Of a DNA stretch of 64,000 nucleotides, positions 50,252 through 62,512 are shown piece by piece. Both the position numbers and the translations under genes were made by a program. Within the stretch, counting starts at the first letter, position 1; every line of letters begins with the position of its first letter. The DNA is from Branchiostoma belcheri (lineage: Eukaryota > Chordata > Leptocardii > Amphioxiformes > Branchiostomatidae). The stretch spans positions 2,888,829 through 2,952,828 of the forward strand of contig NW_017802379.1 in assembly GCF_001625305.1 (NCBI RefSeq). The letters run 5' to 3'. The notes under the pieces were generated by a model. The model was not told where the DNA came from. It saw only the letters and a program-made list of their open reading frames with translations, and did not search any database.

Positions 50252-52917
50252 CCACATGCTAGATTGGAAGTGAAATATCAGTTGGCTCATCTGGGCTTAA
50301 CTATCCCTCCGAGGGTGTCATTACGCGGTAATGAAGCCTGTGGGAATGGCTTGTTCGTCCCAACGGAGGCACATTTGCCGTATCAGGCTGCCGCAATCCT
50401 GCCTGCTGTCCCACCGCTCAATCATCGTGACACTACAAGCTTTCGCACAAAGGAGACTGATGAACTCTGTGTAGTGCTCTTATTGGACCGGACGTTTATG
50501 CTCATGGAAGTCGGCAGATTGGCCAGACTGGGGTCGGGGAAATACACTTCCTGGCTCTTATTTTAGGGCAAAGTAATTCCCGCTACTAATGGAAAAGGGT
50601 ATAGAAGGTGGCACTTACAGCTCAATATGAACTATGACCCAGGTAGCATTGGGGGGGGAGTGAAGACGTGTTAAGAAGCATCAACTATGAGTGTGAGTGC
50701 TTTCTTGTTTGTTGTCTTTCTAGACTTCTCTTTAGAATGGCTTTCTTTCTTAAGTTAAGTTATTCAAAGTCATTCCCATATACCTCTGTCTAGGGCAGTT
50801 ACCATGATCTCCATTTCTACCCCTTCGGCCCCACAGTTTTGGAAGCACTGGGTGCTACAACCCATTGTTTTTTTTTCTGATGTGATGTGACACGTAATAG
50901 TGGACAAATCTAGTGATTGTTGACTACATGGCATATATTTCAGAATATTGTTCCTAGCATTAATTTAAAAATTGTTTGTGTGGCATCTTTGTCACAGAAT
51001 GGTACATGTCATTATAAAGCTGACCTTGCAAAATATATTTGATGTATCTAAATTACACGACAACAAAAGACTCCTAAATAGACATGAATTAGGTTGTGGG
51101 ATTTCTCATGCATTTCCGACAAATTGTTCTATCTATCACTATGTAGGCTTACACTTTGATGAAAAAGAGTTAACAATCACATCTCTTCACATAAATCAAA
51201 TGCAAAATAAAGCACTCTATCCTAACTCTGTTCAAGTAATAAGAAATTCCTAAGGGGCTGCAGTCTTATCTGATCAGGAAAGTGGCTTTCCTTAGCCTAA
51301 TATATACATGTCCTACAAAATACCTCCGTGTCATAAGTCTTATACATAATCAGTGCTTAGTATAGTGCACAACAATACATGTATAATAGGTCAATGCTAT
51401 GTGTTCCATTTAGAACTTGCTGGCTGAAAACTTGTGAGTAGCTTAGTTCGATGAACTCCTTAGTTCAAGAGGAGCCATGTAACTTGTTGCTTCTTTTAAC
51501 AGGAATTGACTGGCATAGATTTAAGAATTATGATCACAGCCAAATCTTGGGGTAGAGTAAATGGAAGTTGGAAGCCGACCACATGACTGCACTACAGAAA
51601 CCCCATTAATTTTCTGTCAGCCGAACTGCTCAAAGATTACTTTTTCATCCTTCTGTAATTGGATACTAATCTGCTTAATTTTGGCACCAAATTGCAGATT
51701 TCAATATGATTTCACATTGTCCGCAACATGGCTTTATGGCTTTTGTTCTTACATGGGTGAAAAAAATTATGACCTGGAGTGTTTTACTTTATGTTATTGG
51801 ATGATATACAATACATATAAAATGATATATACATATTATATATCAAGTTTCAAATTTTTCATAGAAATTGAACCATTCTAGTACAAATTTTGTGATGTCT
51901 TATAATGGAGTGAGTTATACTAACAGGGTTCTCTGATATGTTGGGATTTTCTTAATATACACAATTTCTTTTTTCTGCTTGCTTAAATTTTTATATCTGT
52001 CAGACACCTCCCTCAGATCTTACACTATGCAACATTTCTTTAACGTTTGAGAAATTTCACTAAGTCAGGCATACATAACAAAAGTGACTAAAACTCCACT
52101 GCTCAAAGGCCTGACCCGGGGACATTTTCACTAGACTGTGAGATGTCAGACAGAAGGATTCCACACTGCTTTCTGTCTGTGCCATCTGCTGATCACAGTT
52201 ATCTCACTACTTTACTTCAGGCCCCAGAAAGCTTTGCCAAAAGGGCAGCATCTCAAACCTCCCACTCATAACTACCCAATCTTGAGACGCTGAATATCTC
52301 TCAGCCCGGGCTCCACATAAAGGTTACCCTGTTTGTACCTGCTAAGAAGACGAACCCAAGTACCCCTATGTTGCACACCATCTGCATGATGATGAAGACT
52401 ACATCATCGGATGCTACAGTTAGGAAAATTGAAGAGAATGGGCTCTGGCACCCTTCCACATATATACAGGCCTTAACTGGGTGTTAACCATTATGGTGGT
52501 CAGTAAAAAAAGTGGTGGTAAATGGGTACTGAGCCTGCAAGGGAATTCAGTGATTACTAATGACATATCTAGAGCAAACTGTATGAGGTGCTGTTATGCA
52601 GAGTTTTCATGCAGGCAACTTCGACAGATTTAATGATACAAGCTAGGAAAATGTTTGCCTCTTTGAAAAGGCTGTTATACAACAAAAATAATAAGTACTA
52701 GATGTTTTCCGGGACCTTTGATTTTCTGAGTGATATTTTATGTATTTATTTTTACAAGAATAGTGCTTCAAGCATAAATCTTTTGTCCGTATGCATGACA
52801 CTATGTTTTTAAGCTGTGGAAACATTACCTAGACCTTTCATCCCCCCAGCTTTATTACAAATGCCTGACTCTACATTACAGCCTTTAATGGGAATAGTTT
52901 ACAAGTGATGCTTTCAA
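50252..52917 (+). repeat. Haplotype pair 3, left copy
   Basis: This 2.67-kb segment is repeated at 52938-55541 across the N gap. Identity is essentially complete from about 50266 to 50700 and over 50972-51490, with abrupt divergent patches (50700-50960 and 51790-52070, the latter with large indels). No gene is recognised; the 100-codon open frame in the identical block has no known domain. Confidence 0.88.
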
Positions 52918-52937
52918 NNNNNNNNNNNNNNNNNNNN
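52918..52937. other. Assembly gap (run of N)
   Basis: Twenty N between the two near-identical copies of haplotype pair 3. Confidence 0.97.
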
Positions 52938-55541
52938 CCACATGCTAGATGGAAGTGAAATATCAGTTGGCTCATCTGGGCTTAACTATCCCTCCGAGGG
53001 TGTCATTACGCGGTAATGAAGCCTGTGGGAATGGCTTGTTCGTCCCAACGGAGGCACATTTGCCGTATCAGGCTGCCGCAATCCTGCCTGCTGTCCCACC
53101 GCTCAATCATCGTGACACTACAAGCTTTCGCACAAAGGAGACTGATGAACTCTGTGTAGTGCTCTTATTGGACCGGACGTTTATGCTCATGGAAGTCGGC
53201 AGATTGGCCAGACTGGGGTCGGGGAAATACACTTCCTGGCTCTTATTTTAGGGCAAAGTAATTCCCGCTACTAATGGAAAAGGGTATAGAAGGTGGCACT
53301 TACAGCTCAATATGAACTATGACCCAGGTAGCATTGGGGGGGGAGTGAAGACGTGTTAAGAAGCATCAACTATGAGTGTGAGTGCTTCCTTGTTTGTTGT
53401 CTTTCTATACTTCTCTTCAGAATGGCTCTCTTTCTTAAGTTAAGTTATTCAAATTCATTCCCATATACCTAGTACATATAGGGTGTCTAGGGCAGTCATC
53501 ATCTCCATTTCTACCCCTTCGGCCCCACAGTTTTGGAAGCACTTGGTGCTAACCCATTGTTTTTTTTCTAGATGTGATGTGGCACTAATAGTTGACAAAT
53601 CTAGTGATTGTTGATAACTACATGACATATATTTCAGAATATTGTTCCTAGCATTAATTTAAAAATTGTTTGTGTGGCATCTTTGTCACAGAATGGTACA
53701 TGTCATTATAAAGCTGACCTTGCAAAATATATTTGATGTATCTAAATTACACGACAACAAAAGACTCCTAAATAGACATGAATTAGGTTGTGGGATTTCT
53801 CATGCATTTCCGACAAATTGTTCTATCTATCACTATGTAGGCTTACACTTTGATGAAAAAGAGTTAACAATCACATCTCTTCACATAAATCAAATGCAAA
53901 ATAAAGCACTCTATCCTAACTCTGTTCAAGTAATAAGAAATTCCTAAGGGGCTGCAGTCTTATCTGATCAGGAAAGTGGCTTTCCTTAGCCTAATATATA
54001 CATGTCCTACAAAATACCTCCGTGTCATAAGTCTTATACATAATCAGTGCTTAGTATAGTGCACAACAATACATGTATAATAGGTCAATGCTATGTGTTC
54101 CATTTAGAACTTGCTGGCTGAAAACTTGTGAGTAGCTTAGTTCGATGAACTCCTTAGTTCAAGAGGAGCCATGTAACTTGTTGCTCATTTTAACAGGAAT
54201 TGACTGGCATAGATTTAAGAATTATGATCACAGCCAAATCTTGGGGTAGAGTAAATGGAAGTTGGAAGCCGACCACATGACTGCACTACAGAAACCCCAT
54301 TAATTTTCTGTCAGCGGAACTGCTCAAAGATTACTTTTTCATCCTTCTGTAATTGGATACTAATCTGCTTAATTTTGGCACCAAATTGCAGATTTCAATA
54401 TGATTTCACATTGTCCGCAACATGGCTTTATGGCTTTTGTTCTTACATGGGTGAAAAAAATTATGACCTGGAGTGTTTTACTTTACGTTATTGGATGACG
54501 TACGATACATATAAATTGATATATACATATTCTGTAATTAATTCTCAGGATGAACCATATAAGATTGATTGAAATACTTTTCATTTTCAAAAATGACATT
54601 AAGATTTCATCTTCTTCATAGAAATCAGACCATTCTAGTAGAAATTTTGTGTTTGAAAAATTTTACTGAGTCAGACATACATGATTGTACATAACAAAAG
54701 TGACTAAAACTCCACTGCTCAAAGGCCTGACCCGGGGACATTTTCACTAGACTGTGAGATGTCAGACAGAAGGATTCCACACTGCTTTGTGTCTGTGCCA
54801 TCTGCTGATCACAGTTATCTCACTACTTTACTTCAGGCCCCAGAAAGCTTTGCCAAAAGGGCAGCATCTCAAACCTCCCACTCATAACTACCCAATCTTG
54901 AGATGCTGAATATCTCTCAACCCGGGCTCCACATAAAGGTTACCCTGTTTGTACCTGCTAAGAAGACGAACCCAAGTACCCCTATGTTGCACACCATCTG
55001 CATGATGATGAAGACTACATCATCGGATGCTACAGTTAGGAAAATTGAAGAGAATGGGCTCTGGCACCCTTCCACATATATACAGGCCTTAACTGGGTGT
55101 TAACCATTATGGTGGTCAGTAAAAAAAGTGGTGGTAAATGGGTACTGAGCCTGCAAGGAAATTTAGTGATTACTAATGACATATCTAGAGCAAACTGTAT
55201 GAGGTGCTGTTATGCAGAGTTTTCATGCAGGCAACTTCGACAGATTTAATGATGCAAGCTAGGAAAATGTTTGCCTCTTTGAAAAGGCTATTATACAACA
55301 AAAATAATAAGAAGTACTAGATGTTTTCCAGACCTTTGATTTTCTGAGTGATATTTTATGTTACAGTATTTATTTTTACACGAATAGTGCTTCAAGCATA
55401 AATCTTTTGTCCGTATGCATGACACTATGTCTTTAAGCTGTGGAAACATTACCTAGACCTTTCATCCCCCCAGCTTTATTACAAATGCCTGACTCTACAT
55501 TACAGCCTTTAATGGGAATAGTTTACAAGTGATGCTTTCAA
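52938..55541 (+). repeat. Haplotype pair 3, right copy
   Basis: It matches 50252-52917 from CCACATGCTAGAT to GATGCTTTCAA. It differs by substitutions and by private insertions around 54530-54680, where this copy has sequence absent from the left copy and lacks about 150 bp present there. It continues into unique DNA at its right end, as the other right copies do. Confidence 0.88.
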
Positions 55542-58500
55542 AAATGTAGATTCGAATAGCCCCATTCACTCCAATGGAAGGGGGACTTCTAAAAACATCA
55601 CAGAAATCAGTACCAAGGAGACCATGAAAAGAAACCATGGGTAAGAGAAATACTATGATAATCATGATTAACTAAGCTTTCATTTTTCTCAATTTTGCAT
55701 TCTATATTATGTTCCTGAGTTTGATTTTTAAACCAAACTTCCATTTTCAAATTGGAGTGACCTTGTGCTCACTGAAAACCTTTACATACTATGTGGTTGT
55801 GGATTGAATGTCACCAGGATTTACTCCTGATATTTTGGAATTGAAGGTGTTTCATTCAGGGCAGGCCTTTCCCCTTGGTGCATTGAAATCAGCTGCACCG
55901 AGGCCAAGATAAGCCAGGAAAAAGTCAAGGGTCATTGTGAAGTGTAACCTTCAATGTAACACCACAGCCAAATGTAAACCCCCTGGGCAAAGAAGAGCTT
56001 TAGGTTTGCACGCAGAGGGTATGATGTGTAATTTGGGATAAGTCTGTTTGCAACTCTAGTTGAATATCTGGACTGAAGGCTTAGAATTTGATACTGTAGT
56101 TGTATAGAAGTTGGTAAATGGCTCTGAATTGCCACAAGGAAAAAGAAAACTACCAACCCAAATTGTCAATTCTCTGTAATCTATGGTTGTGGAAGTTTTT
56201 GAGCTCAAATGATTAGGGTTCATATCAGGACATTTAGAAGTTTTCAAACCCATGGAATCAAAACCTGTATTCATTTAAACTAAGTTAGTACGAAATGATA
56301 ACGGCTGATGGCTATCCAACTAACATAAATCAGCAAGTCTTTGCTCACCTCTTGAAGGAATTCTTGACTCTTTCTGTCATACTTTTTTTCAAATCATTTG
56401 TTTGAATTTATTGCATCAATTATTGTTAGATGATTCATGTACATCTTTGCTTGCTTACATTACATCATTTGCTTACCCCCCTCCCATGGGCCTTCCTGTT
56501 CACATACATTACTACGTGACTCTGATCTGTGTTCATCTCGTAAAAAACTTTACGATGTCAGCCATGGTCAAATGTCATCGTCAAAGCAGCCAAATTGTTC
56601 CACTCATCCTCCCTTGACAAGTTTTTATGGACTGAATTACCACGTTTATTATACCCAGGCTATAAGACTGATAAGAAAAGGTAGAATAGGTATGTTACGA
56701 CTGGTATTGAATTCGGTGAGGTTTCCTCTTGTTTATGATAGTGAACATGAAGACAGTCCCTACAATAGTCAGCCGTTGGGTGATTTTCAACATGCAGTAT
56801 AAGCACTGCAGTAAAATGGGAATCACTTTACTGGAGTGTAGAATTGACGAGGCTAACACCGGTGTTATTATGGGAGATTTCATTAACTCAGGAAACCATC
56901 AATGATAGGGAGGTCTTTCTGTATGTAAAACACAACAGCGTCAATTCAGGCAATTTCTCCACATCAGCTCTGTGCTGCTTGCATGGTCATGTGCACTGAT
57001 AAGGAAACAGTTAGAACAGAAAAAGGCTGGACAGTAAGAGCAAGAACTTATCTCTTCATATTTGTTGTCATTATTGTTATTTACAGACTGAGTTTTTCAC
57101 CTGATGTGCTTTCCGTCACTGAACTTCAAGTGTTTCAGTAATTGCAAATTGAAACACCATCTTTACCAATGCTTGCAAGCTCAGGATGTTGTCTTTATGA
57201 GCCAATTTCTATGGAGACACAATTTTGTAGTTTCATTGTAAAGATATGGCTGCTCATACATATTGTAAGTTGCAACTGCTATATGGTGCACTAGCATTAC
57301 AATTATGCCATTTTGAAACTACAGTGTCCCTTAATGGGTAGATTTCAAGAGCAGTATTTTTCACAAGCTTGCTAGTGATTCCAGTACCAAAGTCCTTAAT
57401 GTCTAATTATTCTCTTGTTTTGTTTTTTGCATGTGACTGTTAATCTTGTTGCTGGCCTGCCAACCTTTCGACACCATTTGAATGGACCTTGGCTTCAACC
57501 TGCAAACTTAATTGTGAACATCATACATGTACAGGTATGTGAACTTCTTACTTAATATGTTAGAATTTATACACTAACTATTAGGTAGTCATGTTGCTTC
57601 TATGCTTGTCACTCATGGCAATTTGAGCTTCATGTTTGTCAATTTGAAGTTTATGTTTGTCACTTTAATCGGTTGTCAAAACATCTCACAGAAATTACTT
57701 ATGTAAGTCAATGATACTGACAACCAACTAGGTCACTCTTGTACCTTCCATGGTATGTATGCCTGTTAATACTGTCAATTTTTATCAAATAATTGCCATG
57801 GTGAATGCAGTAAAACCAGTATTGGCACATCGGTATAATAATAGCCAGATTAGTGCCATGTGTGCTGCAGCATGTCACATCAATTTGTATTGATTTTGCC
57901 AATATCAAGTGTCAAATTTAATGTGTATTTCATTAGGTCTGATTAGGTTTACCTTCTGTCATCCCAAATTGTTCATGTTTATGAAAGGTGATACATTATT
58001 GCCTTGTAGATTGAAGTCTTCTTGGCCTGTCTGGTTCTTATGCTAATTTGTGCTAATAAGCATTGCTTTCAAGGTTTCATTTTGTTCTGGTGGAAAGGGC
58101 AGTAGCATTTAAAAAGAGTAGCACCAAAGGGTACATGTATGCATGTGTGTGGTGCTCATTACCACATCAAATCATTGTCAGTGTTAGCAACAAAATTTCA
58201 AGTTTCTTGGTATCAGACAATTACAAGGAAAATCATGGCTTTTTTTTGGTCTGTAGTTAAGTGCAAATGGGGTGCAGAAGTTCAAGAAAGTACTTTTGCT
58301 GTTATAGTACGCCACTGATGTGAGTTTTGAATTGTGCACTATACTGTATATGCATTAAGACAAACTTACATGGAACTTTGTAACCCTCTGATGATGTCAT
58401 TGAAGAGACATTCCACTAGATCGTTATCAAACACTCTTCCCCATAATGTCAAAAGAAATACGGATCAGAAATCCAAAAACCCATTGCATGCAGGTCTGAG

Positions 58501-61493
58501 TGCAGGAAATGACTCGGATGAAATTTGTTCTGTCATTGTCGCTATACCTTAAAGTCAGTTGGGCACTTTTCAGTAAATACAGTGGAGTGGAACGTAGAAG
58601 TGCCAAGAGCTGTTTACTTTCAGTCTGTCCTGTACATTCACACAATGGGTCTGCAATGATGGTACGGAAAGGTCACAAAGGAGGGTCTCAAGCTCATAAC
58701 TGCTCTGAAATGATTTAGTCCAACTTTAATTTGCAATTTTCATGCATAACATCACAACTTAAGGCACCTAAGTGCTTTGAAGATGATTGGATTTTGACTA
58801 CATAGAATTTTACGACAGTTTTTTGTGGATTGTTATCGCACTATCATGACCCACTTGCACCACTGATTCAAGAAATGGCTCAAATAATGGCTTTGGAATT
58901 TTGAGTGATGGAGTTTTTGCCAGGTAAAGAGTGTTGTTAAGGTCACAGATTTTTCCCGTGCCTTTGAATGAATTTAATTTTGTCTCAATTGAAGTTTTAT
59001 TGATTTAGCTGATAGTGGAGTTTGACTAAAAGGTCTTTCTGTAAAGTTAAAAGTCACAGTATAACAAGTTGCCATCCTGGAGGCAAACTTTTAGAATATA
59101 TATTTGAATTAATTTTCTCTGTTTGAACTGCTAACAAGAAACAAATCTCCCTTTTTTTCTAGCCAAATACATTATTTTTTATAACATATGTTAAAAACAT
59201 TTTTCAGTTTTGAAGATACATTAATTTTTTATGCATGTCTTTAGATCCTGACTTGTTACTTTGCACTCATGCTCTGAATAATATGAATTTTCCATTTCTA
59301 TCACTTTGTCCCATATTGCTTTTTACCCTTTACTTTGGTTCTTCCAAACAAGGTTAAGACTATCATCAGATCTAAACTGACAGGACAGGCCTTATCTTTA
59401 TGTTAACCTGCTGAGAATTCATGTGTGACCACCCATTTATTTTCCTAATCATTGACTCTTCACCTCAAGCACATCAAACAAAAAGATCTTCCAGATCTGC
59501 TAAATGCATCTTACAGGGCCCTCTGCCCCATTTATTTGTGGCCCTGATTACTAGTATACTGTGAGAAGGATTGTGCAGTAAAGATAGAATGATAACCCCA
59601 GGGTCTTCCTACATGTAGTTTGTTATTGAAAGGTTGTATAGGAATTATTTTCTTACTCAAGCATGTTAGCAATATGAAGCAGCATATTTCAAAGTTATTT
59701 AGTTCATTGTGTTGCTGTTTTTGTAACAGATAATTTTCTACATTATTTTTGTTCATTATGAAACAAGTTTGAATATCCAACACAAAAAATTGGACTCATC
59801 CAAATTTTTGACTGACAGTGTACAACTCCAGTCTTTGTCAAGGAACGAGCAATGCCATAATGTTTCATAATGACTTCTACCAACACAGATAAACTTTTAA
59901 TATTTTTGTCCATAATGCAAATGCAAATTTGACATTCTTTTCTTTCCTAAACACCATTACATTTTACAACTAACTAATTTATTACTGGATCATTAACAGT
60001 CATTTGATAAAGTACTAGAATTTAATTTAGGGTACATTCTATGGAATTTGAGACCCATGGTCAGGATGTCCTTGTAGTGTAGGTATTGGGGTGATGAATT
60101 TGAATTACAGAATTTGAAGCATGATTTCGTGGTAAAAAATGATAAAAGCCCAGGAGAACACTATTAAAACTGGCACTGGCCAAGTCAAGATACCGGTATC
60201 CCTTTTTTTTTGTTACCAGATAAATTAAAACTAGAGGTTATGGAATTGATGTATTCCCTTTGCTACAGAGAGGTACTGCAGGTACAATGTATGTTCTACA
60301 CATGTTCACTGTACAATCACATGACCATTTTTTAAAATTATTGCTCTGAGTACATTTTATTGCACCAGAATTTGATTGAACTTCCATTGCTGCATTTTAT
60401 GTCGTAGTAAATATCCACATTATTTTCATATCTATAAAGAATAGTTTAGGTTCCTTGAAAGTGTAGTCTATGTACATGTACCATCAATTAATACATGAGT
60501 CATAGTTACATGATATTTCTTAGAAGTAAGTAGAAATATGGTTATACTGTAGCATTAATAAGAGCTACTGTTAATAAGAATGTTGCTGACATATGCTAAC
60601 TGATGGGGTGACAGAAATAGGTCAAAGTAAAATGCCCTGTTTGAAGTTTACTACCATTTTTATGGTGCGCAACCACCAGTTCTATGATGCGGTGTCCTGG
60701 TTATATTAGTATATCATATTACGTCTGCAATTCAGTCATATTTTACCTGCCACTACAGTCAAGTAACTACAGGTACGTGTATGATTTGCTCACAACAGTA
60801 ACAATTATAACAGGGCCAGTTTAACAAATTTATCCTAAGGATCATTGAGTTATCTTCCAGCAAAATAAAACTCCCACAGATTTCATTGAGTATGTTTTCA
60901 GTACTGCTAGCACTGATAAAAATAGTGTGATATATAGGCTTATTGCCAGGTATGCTGTTGACAGCAATTAACTGTCTTTCCAACTACATGTACTTATTTT
61001 GTATGGGTTATTTTATTGCAAGATTTTATTGCTCGCCAGAAGACTTGGTCAGTGCCAAGGAGATTATAGGGCTATCACACATTTGCTGTCTCTACATTAT
61101 GTTTAAGCCCCTGATCCAATATCCCTGTGCATTTTTGTTATATTTTGATTATAATTCTGTACAGTCTCCCCTACATGGATCAGTGTACGCAGCCAGCTTA
61201 TGGTTTCAACTCACGTCCTGTACCTGGACATCATCCATTTGGTTTGTACAGCCAGTGGTTTTGAGTTACGCCAGACTCCCGGGGGCTGCACATGGCTCCG
61301 TCAATCCTTATCCACTTAATCACTTACACAGCTAGGCACTCTGGGATAGCCATGGGAATATTCCTATGTGCTACCAAGTGTCCACTCAGATATGCTCTGA
61401 CAAAATGGATCTGTGAAAAGTAGCTTTTAAAAGCATTTCTTGGATAGCTTGCAAACTCACAACATTGCATTATAAAAATGACCATCACTCTTA
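55542..61493. other. Non-coding stretch, nothing recognised
   Basis: AT-rich DNA with several TACATGTA palindromes (near 57524, 58131, 59609, 60472 and 60982). Reading frames up to 130 codons (60943-61335 plus, 56437-56802 plus) lack recognisable motifs. A weak ATCAGTACCAAGGAGACC at about 55606 only loosely resembles the RE1 motif. Confidence 0.5.
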
Positions 61494-61543
61494 CATGCTT
61501 TCTGCAAGCATGGAGGTAAAAGTGTGTCTTTTACCTCCATGCT
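61494..61543. repeat. Perfect nested hairpins
   Basis: AGCATGGAGGTAAAAG (61507-61522) and its exact complement CTTTTACCTCCATGCT (61528-61543) flank the 5-base loop TGTGT. Just upstream, CATGCTT-TCTGC-AAGCATG (61494-61512) forms a second, overlapping perfect hairpin. The flanks do not extend the pairing, so it is short for a microRNA precursor. A replication template-switch scar or a cruciform site are possible. Confidence 0.85.
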
Positions 61544-62491
61544 CCAAGTTAAATCTGATTAAGTCTGCCAAGTAAAATTTGACCCTTGAACTGCTGACCA
61601 TATTTTCATCTCTTAACATCTAAAAGAAACAATGAGGATGTTTTGTAAATTTTTAGCTAAAAGTGTACAAATAGTAATAATTTATTCATGATCACTTCTA
61701 TTTTTTGCTGCTGGTACCACATAATGTATGGTGACTATTTAATGATTAAACTCAAAAGTTGTCCATTTAAGCTAGCAGGTCTGTGCACTGCCATTTTCTG
61801 CCACATTTTGAGCACTTACATACAAAGAGCTCTTTGTGTCCCTGTGTTTGATGTCTGCATGTTACTCTCTGTGTCACTTGGTCCTTCTCTGCGCCTGTTA
61901 ATCCCCAGGATTTATCCCCATTCTCCCTCGGGTCATGATGACTCCATCTGGCGTATCATCTGATCAGTTTCAACGTTAGCATTATCATACTTCATCATCT
62001 GTCCGACGACACATGAAAGCCTCCTCTCTGGCTGTTTCTCCTTGGGGAGCAAATCTTGACACGAGCTTCCCAAGCTTCACCTCGCACCCGGTCGCAAGGT
62101 CCCCCCCGATCTTCGTCACCGTGGGGAAGATGTAGTCAGCATGATTGAGTCATAAATTTGGTCTCCTTTTCGAAGGCAGAGGTCAATGCAGTTTCCTGTG
62201 ACTGAAAAGATTTCTGAGAAAGGTACTGTAGTATGTCAAACTAGATTGAAACTTAAATTTCTCTATTGATACCACCATTTAACAAAACTAGGTGTATTGC
62301 CAAGTATATTTATTATGATGATAAAGCACTGGAACATGAATGCAGTTTAGAAATGGAATTTTAAAAAAGGTTTTATCAGTACCAATATTCTTGAATCAAA
62401 TAACTCTCTCCTGAAAGCTTCCTGGAAGGGTTAAAATTGCTTTCCTTACGTATAGATTGTAGTGGAAGATGGTTATCACAACCTCCCTGAC
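61544..62491. other. Non-coding stretch with a GC-balanced patch
   Basis: No gene was recognised. The part from about 61850 to 62200 is GC-richer with a few CpGs and could be regulatory. Confidence 0.4.
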
Positions 62492-62512
62492 TTCAGCACC
62501 AAGGACAGTGTG
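62492..62512 (+). promoter_or_regulatory. RE1/NRSE-like site (REST-type motif)
   Basis: TTCAGCACCAAGGACAG then TGTG matches the vertebrate RE1 consensus at 17 of 21 positions, with both half-sites at canonical spacing. It is the third exact copy of the 17-base core in the window, with unrelated flanks. Confidence 0.65.

Noticed and set aside
50264-50566. 100-codon frame present identically at 52949-53251
   Set aside because: Not counted as two genes: the second is the other allele. No domain is recognisable; kept only as a constrained-block observation.
56437-56802. 121-codon plus-strand frame overlapping another frame at 56402
   Set aside because: No family resemblance and two overlapping frames open by chance.
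60943-61335. 130-codon plus-strand frame
   Set aside because: Composition looks random, there are no motifs, and no codon-like pattern is visible.
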